A stretch of 64,000 nt of DNA from Aphanomyces cochlioides. Lineage: Eukaryota; Oomycota; Saprolegniomycetes; Saprolegniales; Verrucalvaceae. How positions within the stretch are numbered: position 1 is the first letter of the stretch; the number at the start of each line of letters is the position of its first letter. The notes beneath the pieces are model-generated. The model made no database searches. It was not told the DNA's origin and worked only from the letters and a program-made list of their open reading frames with translations. Positions 21,033-31,024 of the stretch are shown in pieces. The position numbers and the translations under genes were made by a program. The stretch is from the NCBI GenBank assembly GCA_019828595.1, contig JAHQRK010000003.1, forward strand, positions 3,596,001 through 3,660,000, given 5' to 3'.

Positions 21033-21375
21033 TGTGCTGTTTCCCTGAAACCACCGCGTTTCGTCAACTCAAACACACAGATAGTGGAGTGCCGCCTCCC
21101 GTGAATATGCACTTGATTGACTTGCGCAGTAGCTAGCAAAACACAGACTGAGACTAAGATCTAAATCTCATCTTCTCTTCCTTGACTTGTTGAACTCTTG
21201 ATTGTCGTCTCACCGACCGTACGGCATTCTTCCGCCTGAGCCTTGGTCGTTGAGTCTTGGTCTTGATCTTGAAGTGGCTTCAACGTGCAATTCACTGGCG
21301 GCAGACACTCGGCTGTTCAAAGATCAAGCCTGTGACGTGGCAGAGCATGGCTGAACCACGCCACCGCACACATCA
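21033..21375 (-). repeat. 5' LTR of the 15-21 kb gypsy element
   Basis: 343 bp, identical to 15035-15377 and followed by the TGAAT duplication at 21376-21380. Confidence 0.95.
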
Positions 21376-21382
21376 TGAATTC

Positions 21383-22255
21383 ATGAAAGTCCCTCCAAGT
21401 GTTCTTCTCGTCTATGCAATGGGTTGTACATGCCAAATTCCAGCTATCAGGTGGCTGACGAAGTGCAAAGTCTGAAAGTGGTTGGCTCGAATGTACTCGG
21501 AGTGTCTGGTTCACCAGCACGGCCACGTGCAAGCTGAGGATACGTTGTCTCCAAATCGTCGTCTCTCAAGTCATCAGCACCATGCAGAAAGGCGAGCAGA
21601 GACAGCTTCTTGCGAGCTTGGAGTGCTGGACATTTACTACAGAACGAACGCCACTCGAGAGGCACCTAAAGCACGGTTGAGCGGCCTCTGAAATCCATCG
21701 ACTCTTGACTCGAAGGTCGCTTGACGGCAAGTCGCTGACTATCAAGCCCGTTTGTCTTTTTGTCCTTTTTCGACACTTGCAAATTGCGTCGGCGTATGTA
21801 CCCAGACGACGACCACCTGCTGGCGAGTTGTCAGACTGAAACACCATCCGCCATTCAATGCAAGCTCTCGAATGTAACAAGCACGGACGTCGAGGTCCTC
21901 GCACAAAGACTTTCAGCCATGGAGTCCCCTCGTAGTCTCATGATGGTGGCCACAAAGAACGAAAGACTGATTGAAAAACCGATTCACTTGAACGATCATC
22001 CGCACATTCGTGGGATTCAAGACGTGGTCAACCATACAACCTGAAACTGCACAGGCATGGTTCAGATGACTTGAGAGACAACGTGAAGGATCGAAGCACG
22101 TGGTCGTGCACACTTTTGGAGAACCAGACACTCTCAGTACAAACAAACCAACCAGTTTCAGACTTTCCGCTTCGTCGACGACATGAAAGGTGGAAGTGGC
22201 ATGAACAACTCATAGACAATCAGCGAGAAGAACACTTGGAGGGACTTTCGAAGTC
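21383..22255. repeat. Diverged inverted repeat pair (~210-bp arms)
   Basis: 21383-21590 matches the reverse complement of about 22040-22255 in several blocks: GAAAGTCCCTCCAAGTGTTC, GAGTGTCTGGTTC, CACGTGC, TCTCTCAAGTCATC. The spacer (about 450 bp) has no recognisable gene. It may be an old fold-back element or an inverted duplication next to the gypsy insertion site. Confidence 0.7.
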
Positions 22256-22424
22256 ACCGACAAACATAGGAGTGACAGATGTCATGGATGGGATCAGACA
22301 CTCTAGACGGGGCCACACGAATCGCCGGAGTAAGCTAGACAACACGACTCGACAGTAGCCTCCGACTCAGACACAGATCGACAAACTGACGCCAAGCACC
22401 GCGCAGTCTTCTCATTTCCGTCCT

Positions 22425-22440
22425 GCTCATTCTGCAATTT
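22425..22440 (+). promoter_or_regulatory. Oomycete core promoter of the split protease copy
   Basis: GCTCATTCTGCAATTT is an exact match to GCTCATTYYNCAWTTT, five bases before the ATG at 22446. The promoter is preserved although the gene is dead. Confidence 0.8.
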
Positions 22441-22671
22441 GCATCATGAAGCTCGCACTCGTCCTCGCCTCCTTCGTCGCCCTTGTCTCGGCTCAAGACT
22501 TCACCACCGACTCGATCGAAATCGTCGGTGGCAAGGAAGCCCCCGTTGGAAAACACCGATACCTCGCGGGTCTCAAGCGATCTACCACCGCCACCAGCAG
22601 CTGCGGTGGTAGCTTGATCGCCCCCAACGTCATCTTGACCGCTGCTCATTGCACTGGCAACGGACTCTCGT

Positions 22672-22939
22672 TGTAATAAAGTAATGGTTAATAGTTGTCG
22701 CCTGGCAAGACGGGTGTCGAGTCAAGCGTGTCCAACGCTGACGACACCATCTGACTAAGTTGAGATTGGCCAGAGGCATGTGTGTTCTCAGGGAGTGTAC
22801 GGCCCTCAGAAGATTGTTCCGTAGCCGTGCCGAGTGTATACCGAAAACTATACCGTATTGTTTAGTTTATAGATTTAACTCTAAGCTGGCTAATCTAACT
22901 CACTTCTCATCTTTCTCTGACCTTACCAACTACCCTACA
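22672..22939 (+). repeat. 5' LTR of the 22-28 kb gypsy element
   Basis: 268 bp, starts TG and ends CA; four mismatches to 28449-28716 seen by eye. Confidence 0.95.
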
Positions 22940-23198
22940 GTTGGTAGCACTTGTGGTTCACGACACCAAGGACTCTAGACCCGGAGGCATAGCTCGAGGG
23001 TTGAAGGGGTTATCTTATCTGGTTCACGCGACGGCTCATCTCTGACCGTCCAGGCGACCAGTGTTAGATCTACGCGAACACTAGCGTTTGAGCCTGTCCG
23101 CTGCATTCCCCCGCGCTGTGGGCATCCTAGAGCCTGCTTGGGTGGAGTCTCGAGTCTTGGGCTCTTACATCTGGTGCAAGTGAAAGACCGTGTCGTGT

Positions 23199-23606
23199 AT
23201 GAAGACAGCGACCAAGGCGAACAAGAAGCGTAAGGCGAGCGACCAAGGCGACAAGAGTAGAGTAGAATTGAGTAGGTTTAAAGCGAGTTTTAGTAAAATT
23301 CATTATTTGGAGGCGGATCAAATCAAGGACCTCGACGAAATCCGATCAAGCCTCGACAACAAGATCTCCAACCTCGTCCGCGTCGCCAACGGGTTCACCC
23401 GTCGTCTCGAAGAACCGCGAAAGTACTCGAATCGCGCCAAGTACATTTCGGACAAATTAGTCGACGTTCAAACTCACTTAAAAATTTTGAGCGAACTAAT
23501 TGGCGAACAAATCGACGCCCTCCTCGACTACAAACTTAAACCCAAGGAAGAAAAGCCAAAGACCGACGTCCAATCAGAAGCGTCCGAGTACTTAGCTAAC
23601 CTGTAA
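23199..23606 (+). CDS. Extra ORF upstream of gag, coiled-coil-like, unknown function
   Basis: 135 aa from the ATG at 23199, located between the 5' LTR and gag in the element's leader. It is Lys/Asp/Glu-rich and looks helical, with heptad-like stretches (SSLDNKISNLVRVANG, VDVQTHLKILSELIGEQ) and a basic N-terminus (MKTATKANKKRKA). There is no signal peptide or zinc motif. It ends with TAA and is followed by a purine-rich, A-rich spacer of about 155 bp before gag. I do not recognise it; typical gypsy elements have no such ORF here. It is open throughout although pol is damaged. Confidence 0.7.
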   Translation: MKTATKANKKRKASDQGDKSRVELSRFKASFSKIHYLEADQIKDLDEIRSSLDNKISNLVRVANGFTRRLEEPRKYSNRAKYISDKLVDVQTHLKILSELIGEQIDALLDYKLKPKEEKPKTDVQSEASEYLANL

Positions 23607-23762
23607 AGAACTCTTTTCCATACAAAAAAAGACATTTTCAAGAAAAAAAGAAATAAAAAGAAGAAAAAAGAAGACAAAAAAGAACAAAAGAGAAGCATTT
23701 AAGAAAAATTCAAGAACAAATTAAGAAGTCAAGACCAGAAAAAAGGAAGATAATAAGAAAAC

Positions 23763-25436
23763 ATGGAAGAGTTCTTTATGAGGTTATTTGCGACGATGGA
23801 ACAGCAGCAGCAGCAAATCAATCAGCTGCTGCAGACACAAACCCAAACCCAAGCACGACTTGTTGAGAATCAGCAAGTACTTCAAGAACGCTTGCTTAAG
23901 CAGCAAGAGCCAGCACAAGCGGCACCTCCTCCGGTGCAACGCGACACAGAGCGGCGAGTAGAAGGACTGTCTATGCCTAGTTACCACGGGCGCATTAATG
24001 AAAGTATTGGTCTTTACATTCACCGTGTTGAGACCTTTTTCAAGGCGAAGAACTTGAACTATGTGGAAGACAAGGAAGTCGAAGCGAGGTGTCTGGCCAT
24101 GGTGGTCGCCAATCTCAAAGGCCAAGCGGCGGCATGGTACCAAGAGTTGGCGTCACATAAAGGGGGTAGTGGCCTTAATACCCTCGTTGACTTCGAGAAA
24201 GCCCTACGCAAGGAGTTCGAGCCTGACGACCTGCAAGAGCGCCTGCGCGACAAGTTGTTTTCACTCCAGCAGAAGAACTGTAAGGATCTACTTGAATACA
24301 TCGAGAAGTTCCGTCGTATTTGTACTGAAGTGCGTGACATGTCTGAGTTGGACAAGGTGACCTTCTTCACGCGCGGCTTGCGACTGAAGACGCGCGAAGA
24401 GGTCAAGCACAGACAGTGTCAAACGTTGTCGTCTGCCATCAAAGCGGCGTTGGAGTATGAGCGTGCACATGCAGTGTCACTGGGCATAGTGGGCAAGTCG
24501 GAAAGACCATTTCGAGCCAAGAGATTTGATCGAGATCGCGAGCGTCATGAGGAGAGACCACCTCCACGAAGCGAACAGCGTGAGCCTGACGACATGGAGG
24601 TCGACAACCTCCATGTGAGGCGTGAACACAAGAAGGACCGCAGCAAGCTTCGCTGCTACAACTGCCAGAAGATCGGGCACATTGCGTCAGAGTGCCGAAA
24701 GCCAAAGCGACGAGTGTCAGGGCAACCGCCCCCGAGCCGACAGAACAATGTCGAAGTGCGAGAAGAGTTAAGTCCAGAGGACGTTGAATACATCACCTTT
24801 GGTTGTGTTGATGAGGTTGACGCGGATGCAAGTGCGATAGCGCCTGAAGTAGAAGCAAGACAAGTGGCGCATGCGACAGCGAGGTCGCGGGATATGAAAA
24901 ATGAAGCGTTGATGATTAAGTCTGGCGTAATGAACGGCAAAGTTGTGAAGGTGCTCATTGACTCAGGAGCGACCAACTCGTTGTGCCGACTCGGACTCGG
25001 CAAGAACGTCATGAGAATGAAGAACGTGCGAATTGCGGGCTATGATGGCGTGCTCTCGCAGGAGACGCAGACGAAAGAAGTGAAGGAGACGATCCACGTT
25101 GACTTCTTCACGTTCAAGGACACAGTGATGACCGAATGGGATCTCAAAGACAAGGCGTTTGATGTGATACTGGGCCAACCGTGGTTCAGGAAGTTCAATC
25201 CAGTCATCAATTGGCGCAAGCATGAAATTGAGTCGATAGACAATGAAGTAGAAGTCAATACCGTCTCGACTAGCGTGCCTGGATGGATAATAAAGCTTTG
25301 TCATTTCGATCCTCAGCCTCTGCCTAAGCCTCCAGAGATCGTTGAACTGCTGGAAGAGTTCAAGGATGTGTTTCCTGCCGAGCTGCCTGATAAGTTGCCT
25401 TCCAAGCGTGCCGTGCAGTTCGATCTGCTGTGTTGA
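23763..25436 (+). CDS. Gag and aspartic protease of the gypsy element
   Basis: 557 residues. A Gln-rich N-terminus leads to a retrotransposon gag domain (YIHRVETFFKAKN ... AAAWYQELASH). A CCHC knuckle (CYNCQKIGHIASEC) lies at about residues 298-311, and the protease active site LIDSGATNSL near residue 398. It ends early in a TGA near the start of the RT-proximal linker (FDLLC), where related elements would continue. Confidence 0.88.
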   Translation: MEEFFMRLFATMEQQQQQINQLLQTQTQTQARLVENQQVLQERLLKQQEPAQAAPPPVQRDTERRVEGLSMPSYHGRINESIGLYIHRVETFFKAKNLNYVEDKEVEARCLAMVVANLKGQAAAWYQELASHKGGSGLNTLVDFEKALRKEFEPDDLQERLRDKLFSLQQKNCKDLLEYIEKFRRICTEVRDMSELDKVTFFTRGLRLKTREEVKHRQCQTLSSAIKAALEYERAHAVSLGIVGKSERPFRAKRFDRDRERHEERPPPRSEQREPDDMEVDNLHVRREHKKDRSKLRCYNCQKIGHIASECRKPKRRVSGQPPPSRQNNVEVREELSPEDVEYITFGCVDEVDADASAIAPEVEARQVAHATARSRDMKNEALMIKSGVMNGKVVKVLIDSGATNSLCRLGLGKNVMRMKNVRIAGYDGVLSQETQTKEVKETIHVDFFTFKDTVMTEWDLKDKAFDVILGQPWFRKFNPVINWRKHEIESIDNEVEVNTVSTSVPGWIIKLCHFDPQPLPKPPEIVELLEEFKDVFPAELPDKLPSKRAVQFDLLC

Positions 25437-25442
25437 AGCCCG

Positions 25443-27951
25443 ATGCGACTAGCTAAGGTTGAGCAAGCGGCGTTAAACAAGTTCGTAGATAACTTGAAAA
25501 AGAAAGGTTGGGTTGAATTGTCAACGAGCGACTGGGTTTCCAATATCTTTGGCGTACCCAAGAAGGACGAGAACGGCAAGCTACCTTCGCGAAAAGTGTG
25601 GCTAAAGACTGCGACGCCCAACACGCCTATACGCTGGGTGCTTGACTACCGCCATGTCAACTCACAGACGGAAATCCCCAAGATTCCGCTGCCCAACATT
25701 GAAGACCTGTTCAACAACATGCATGGTTGTACAGTGTTCACGAAGATCGATCTTGCGTCAGGACACCACCAAATGCTGGTCGAGCCCATGCTCGAAAGTA
25801 CACTGCCTTCCGAACGCACAAAAAGGAGATTTTGCAGTGGTGTGTTGCGCCGATGGGACTGGCAGGCATGTCAGGCATCTGGTCAAGACTTATGCGATCT
25901 CTTTTCGACAAGTTCCCCTTTGTAGTCGTCTACTTAGATGACATCTGCGTGCACTCTAAGCATCTTAATGAACATGTCAACCATTTGCGTTGTGTTCTCG
26001 AAGTGTTACGCAAGGAGAAGCTGTATGCAAGGCTGGAGAAATGCGCGTTTGCGGTACCCAAAGTCGACTTTTTGGGTCACACGATCTCTGCCGAAGGCTT
26101 GCAAGTCGACAGCAACAAAGTTCGAGCGATCGAGAAGTGGTCATCTCCCACTAATCGCAAGGAGCTGTTGAGTTTTCTCGGGATGGCTGGTTACTATCGT
26201 AAATTCATAGCTAACTATGCCAATCTTGTGTTGCCTATGAGCGATCTAGCGAAAGACAGTGTTCCCTGGACTTGGAGTGATCGCCAGGAGAAAGCCTTCC
26301 TGACCATCAAAGCAGCCCTACAGCAAGCTCCAGTCCTTCAATTACCAAACTTCGACAAGCCCTTCATGATCACGACCGACGCTTCAGGCTATTGCTGCGG
26401 AGCAGTACTTTCCCAGCAAGACGATGATGGCAACGACCGCCCAGTTGCGTTCTTGTCAAAGAAATTGGGCGATACCGAGCGAAATTGGCCATCACACGAG
26501 AAGGAGTTGTATGCGATCAAGTTAGCGTTAACCAAATGGAGACCTTATGTCTACGGTTCGCATTTTGATGTCTTCACCGACAACTCGACATGTCAGTGGT
26601 TTCTGAAGACTCCAGTCTTAACCGCTAAGCTAACACGATGGCTTGACTTCTTTGGAAGTTTTGATTTCACACCACATCATCGACCAGGCAAGATGAACGT
26701 TGTAGCTGATGCTCCCTCTCGACCACCTCGGTCCAGCGCTCAAGTTAACACTTGCGCTGTTCATCACTGCGATGCTTCGTGCTACAACCGCTATCGCGGC
26801 ATCCACTCATGGACTGAGCGCGTCGCGACTCTGCGATCTATTGACATGCGTACACTTGCGTTGATGACTGACTCGCCTTCTCGGGGGGAGGAGACGGAGT
26901 CAAAGCTACTCGAAGTCGAGGTTCCACAACACATAGTCATCAACCATGCGGAAGAAGTGTCGTATAGCACAGTCAAGATGAACGACGACTTAGTCAAGCG
27001 GTTCGAGCGAGCTTATGCCAAGAGCAACGAGTACAACGATAGCTCTAAGTACATAAAGAAGGACAATCTTTACTTTGTGAAGTCTAAGGATCAAGTGTGG
27101 AGACTCTGCGTTCCCGACGATGATGAACTCAAGTGCGAGAATATCTCGCAAAGTCATGACACGAGCACCGCAGCTCACCCTGGTGCCCGTCGAACGCAGC
27201 TTCACATTGCGCAATGGTACTACTGGAAGGGTCTAGAAGACGACGTGAAGCTTTATGTCGCCACATGCGAGACGTGTGCAAGATACAAGTCTAGTAGTGC
27301 TAAAGCTAATGGACACATGATTCCCATCAAGTCTCCTGATGAGTGTTGGCACACAGTGTCCGTCGACTGGATCACCGGTTTGCCTGTCTCGAACGGCAAC
27401 GATGCGATCGTGACATGCGTTGACAAGACTTCAAAGCGTCCCAAGCCACGGTGTCAAACGTAGCCGCACCGCAAGCAGCCAAGGAGTTCTTCGACACAGT
27501 CGTTCGCAATCATGGCCTACCTGCTGTGATCATCAGCGATCGCGATCCAGAGTTCACCAGCCAGTTTTGGCAGGAGTTAATGAAGATAATGGGAGTTAAG
27601 CATTTCATGACTACTGCTGGCAGAGCTCAAAGCGATGGAGCAACCGAGCGACAGAACAGAACGCTCGAAGACGCGTTGAGATGTCAAGTGTCCTACTTGG
27701 GCCATGACTGGAGTGAGCACTTAGGCACCATAGAGTATGCCCACCAAGGCTTAATACAGACGTCTACTGGTTTAACTCCATTCGAAGTCGATACTGGAAG
27801 GAAGCTACGCAATCCAGTGTTGAACGACATCGAGACACTGAACGAGTATGCCAAGAACTTTGCCGAGCGTCGCAAAGAATTTGTCAAGATGGCCTTGGAG
27901 AACCTAGTGAAGGCTCAAGCAAGACAAAAGGAGTACTACGATAGAAGATGA
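25443..27951 (+). pseudogene. RT, RNase H and integrase of the gypsy element, frameshifted
   Basis: RT begins in one frame (RWVLDYRHVNSQTE, FTKIDLASGHHQ), breaks near 25800, and continues in a second frame with FVVVYLDDICVHS (YLDD active site), RNase H (MITTDASGYCCGAVLS) and the integrase zinc region (CETCARYKSS). A further frame change near 27450 leads to VIISDRDPEFTSQFW and the catalytic Glu in DGATERQNRT. The frame stops at TGA (27949-27951) before the C-terminal linker. Confidence 0.9.
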
Positions 27952-28248
27952 GCCAATGTAAACTTTAAAGAAGGCGACTTTGTTCTGTTAGCTACACGAA
28001 ACATCCCGTTGAAGCATGCCAAAGTAGCTAGCCAGGCGTAAAAGGCAAAGCTTGTTCCGCGCTACATTGGGCCATTTAAGATAATCGAAGTAATTAATCT
28101 CAATGCCATGAGGCTTGAACTGCCCAAGAGCATGAGTCGACTTCACGACGTCTTTAACGACTGAAGCACCACGTTCCAAACCCCGCGCGATTTCAAGGCC
28201 GACCGATCCCCAAAGCCACGCCTATCGTTCTCGATGACGAAGGGAATG

Positions 28249-28421
28249 AGCTCTACATCGTAGAAGCCCTGCTGAAGCAAAGACAGTTTAATCGTAAGAA
28301 AGAATATTTGGTTAAGTGGCATGGGTTGCCTGAACACGAAGCTACATGGGAGCTGGAGCGAGACATCAAACATGTTTCGCATTTCAAGAAGCTGCTCAAA
28401 GACCTCAAGCGAAGAAATTAA
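28249..28421 (+). pseudogene. Chromodomain of the gypsy element (detached frame)
   Basis: Reads LYIVEALLKQRQ then EYLVKWHGLPEHEATWE, a canonical chromodomain core, ending at TAA close to the polypurine tract. Stops at 28039, 28161 and nearby separate it from the integrase, so it is not translated with it as the sequence stands. Confidence 0.85.
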
Positions 28422-28448
28422 GCCGCCAGGGCGACAAGGGGGGGAGAA

Positions 28449-28716
28449 TGTAATAAAGTAATGGTTAATAGTTGTCGCCTGGCAAGACGAGTGTCGAGTC
28501 AAGCGTGTCCAACGCTGACGACACCGTCTGACTAAGTTGAGATTGGCCAGAGGCACGTGTGTTCTCAGGGAGTGTACGGCCCTCAGAAGATTATTCCGTA
28601 GCCGTGCCGAGTGTATACCGAAAACTATACCGTATTGTTTAGTTTATAGATTTAACTCTAAGCTGGCTAATCTAACTCACTTCTCATCTTTCTCTGACCT
28701 TACCAACTACCCTACA
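28449..28716 (+). repeat. 3' LTR of the 22-28 kb gypsy element
   Basis: 268 bp, TG..CA, preceded by the polypurine tract and followed by the CTCGT duplication. Confidence 0.95.
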
Positions 28717-29423
28717 CTCGTATGCCGTCATTGGATCGCACTACCTCTCCGGTTCGTCAGATGGTCCGATGGTGAACTCGTGTCACCAAGGAAATCAAAC
28801 ATCCCAAGTACAGAGCATCGACACACTCGAACGACGTCGCCATCCTCATTCTCGAACGCTCCATCACGACCATCCAACCCGTCAAAGTGTCGTTCGAGAC
28901 TGTCCCTACTGGCGTTGACACGTGGGTCCGTGGGTGGGGAACCACCTCCTCTGGTGGCTCCCAATCCACCGTGCTCAAGGAGTTGAAGGTCAAGACATGG
29001 GACAACGCCAACGCCACCAAGAACCTCTCGCCGTACACGGTGGACAGCACGATGGTGGCTGCGGGTGGTTTGAAGGGTGAAGACTCGTGCCAAGGGGACT
29101 CGGGTGGTCCGTTGACGATCGAAGACAGTGCTGGGGAACGTTTGGTGGGTGCCGTCAGCTGGGGCATTGGTTGTGCTCAGTTGAACAAGCCTGGTGTGTA
29201 TGCTCGATTGAGCACGGCGCGTTCGTTCATCGAGCCATACTTGTCGTCGTCCAAGTCGTCGATCCAATACCTCCGTGACAGTCCCGTCGTCGTGGATGAA
29301 GTCGCCAACGATGAAGTTGTCGTCAATGAAAACTAGAAAGTGTCAATGTCATTCGTCATGATGAGTGTGTTTCCATCTATCTTTGCCTTGTTGCCGCCAT
29401 CGAGTGGGTCAAGTGATGGAGCT

Positions 29424-30663
29424 TTATGACTTGACTTTGGCTTTCTTGGTTGCAAATGGCGAGCCGCTGAGAATGACAACGCTTTTGCCGTTGTCGTCTT
29501 GCAGTGACGACTCCTTTGCCGTCACGTGCAAGTGCGTGAGCACCGTCCATGATTCCAGAACGATTGGATCCAACGATGTGATTTGCGTGTTGGCAAAGTT
29601 GAGGCGAATGTCTAGAATTCTCAAAGTCAGTCGATGGAATCCATGGCTTGAGATCGAAAAGTACGTGGAAAGGAGACCAACGATGCTGGGAAATGTGCAA
29701 TGGGGTTGCCATTGGCATGGAGATATGTCAACTGGCGGCATTTGCCCAGCGTTTCCGGGAGAACTTGGAGTCGATTCGAGCTGATAGTGAGTGTAACCAA
29801 GCTGGAGCAATCGCCGATCGTCGCGGGGAGAATCTCCATGCGATTGCCGCTACGAGGACAAGTTGGAACGGGGGAGATGGGGTACATACCGAAGATTGAG
29901 CTCGACGAGGTCCTTGCACTGCCCGATCTCAGCGGGAAGGTCCGTCAATTGGTTGTTGTCGAGCGAGAGAACTTGGAGCGACGTCGCCAAGCCGATCGAA
30001 CTCGGCATGGATGAAATCGAATTGTTGGAGAGATGGAGCATTGTAAGCTGTGGTAAGCGCAGCACTGCCTACGGAATCGCAACTTTAGCGGATAAGGATG
30101 AGACTAATACCTCAGAGATGGTCGTGAGCTTGTTGTTGGTCACCCAGAGCTCTTTCAAGTGGACGAGGGTGCCCATCTACAGCGTCATTACGTGCGGAGA
30201 GCCAGACAAGAACGGCATACCTCGTCTGGAAGACTCTCCAGTTGATTCTGTCCCAAGTCGAGGATTGCCAGCGGCGTTTCTGCTAAGAGTCCAATGCGCT
30301 AGATGATTCCCAAGGTGAATACACGGCGTATGGGGCAACGGACTACCTCGATCGAGTGGAGATTGTTGTCGTAGAGAGACAAATTCTGGAGCTTGGAGAA
30401 CGCCGCGACGTTGGACGGCGTGCAGAGGATGCTCAAATCGCCTTGGAACTCAGCCGCACGACGACCGAGGCGCAATTGTTCTCGCGTATCGTTGTCATCC
30501 CTCACGATCTCGGGGATCTTGCGCAGGTCCTTGACCACGAACATGTCGAAATAGTGTGCTAAGTCCGACACGTCGATTGGTCGACGACTGGGTGACGACT
30601 TACCACCCGACCAATGTCGATCCTCTCAAGATGAATCCAAGCCTTCTCGCCTGCCGATCCCAT
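29424..30663 (-). CDS. Leucine-rich-repeat protein with at least five introns
   Basis: Spliced model on the minus strand: exons 30347-30571 (5' limit uncertain), 30221-30298, 30111-30176, 29890-30068, 29665-29849, 29424-29611. Introns are 48, 44, 42, 40 and 53 nt, all GT..AG, and the joined frame stays open. Repeats follow the short LRR pattern: LQNLSLYDNNL, LAILDLGQNQLESLP, LKELWVTNNKLTTI, LTMLHLSNNSISSMP, LQVLSLDNNQLTDLP, LVELNLRGNRMEILP, LVTLTISSNRLQVLP. No signal peptide or kinase domain is visible; it is probably an intracellular scaffold like small LRRC proteins. A likely first exon begins with the ATG at 30663 (MGSAGEKAWIHLERIDIG), but its splice donor to exon 2 is unclear, because the obvious GTAAGT donor gives the wrong phase. 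Confidence 0.85.
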
Positions 30664-31024
30664 CCAAGGACTTGGTAGACTGTCATCCCTTCCCTGCTTT
30701 ATCTATGGACGAGGTCGCGTCGGTGCGCTGCAATCAAGTGCCGGACTTAGGGAGAAATTTTGGAAAATGGCGTTGAAGCAGCATCGCATGGAGTTGAAGT
30801 GACCTCTTCAACATGATGCATGATGATGCGCAGGTCTTGGCTGCTTCACAGCACTCTCATTCTAGTTTTTCACGGTGGGGAGTTGATTCCTCGCCATCAA
30901 CTTTGTCCTCTTTGACGCGACGGTCTTGTATCCTCCACGTTGAACTGAATGTCGCCCTGCACCGCGAACCAAGCCGGTACTTTCAAGTCCTTGCGACTCA
31001 CAAGCGATGGACAAGCTCGACTCT

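Larger units (their letters stand above)
15035..21375 (-). mobile_element. Ty3/gypsy chromovirus, full length, identical LTRs
   Basis: 6,341 bp, flanked by the 5-bp duplication TGAAT (15030-15034 and 21376-21380). The LTRs are 343 bp, begin TG and end CA, and look base-for-base identical. Domain order on the minus strand is gag, CCHC knuckle, aspartic protease, reverse transcriptase, RNase H, integrase, chromodomain, which defines a chromodomain gypsy element. A G-rich tract abuts the inner edge of the 3' LTR (minus strand of about 15378-15384). The reading frame is broken in several places despite the identical LTRs. Confidence 0.93.
22672..28716 (+). mobile_element. Ty3/gypsy chromovirus inserted in a protease gene
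   Basis: 6,045 bp with 268-bp LTRs (TGTAATAAAG to CCCTACA) and the 5-bp duplication CTCGT (22667-22671 and 28717-28721). The LTRs differ at about four positions, so it is older than the 15-21 kb element. Just inside the 5' LTR, TGGTAGCACTTGTGG is a plausible tRNA primer site. AAGGGGGGGAGAA (28436-28448) is a clear polypurine tract. Order: extra ORF, gag-protease, RT-RNase H-integrase, chromodomain. Pol carries frameshifts and stops. Confidence 0.94.
22446..29336 (+). pseudogene. Trypsin-like protease split by a retrotransposon
   Basis: The 5' part (22446-22671) encodes a signal peptide (MKLALVLASFVALVSAQ), IVGGKEA, CGGSL and TAAHC, up to GNGLS. The 3' part (28717-29336) resumes in the next codon with YAVIGSHYL and continues to VVVNEN, with GEDSCQGDSGGPL intact. 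Between them is the 22672-28716 gypsy element, with CTCGT duplicated. The 3' part also has its own damage near 28756-28790: a small duplication (GATGGTCC) and a 4-bp loss relative to paralogues shift the frame before the catalytic Asp segment. The gene is doubly dead; the order of the two events cannot be read from one copy. Confidence 0.93.
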
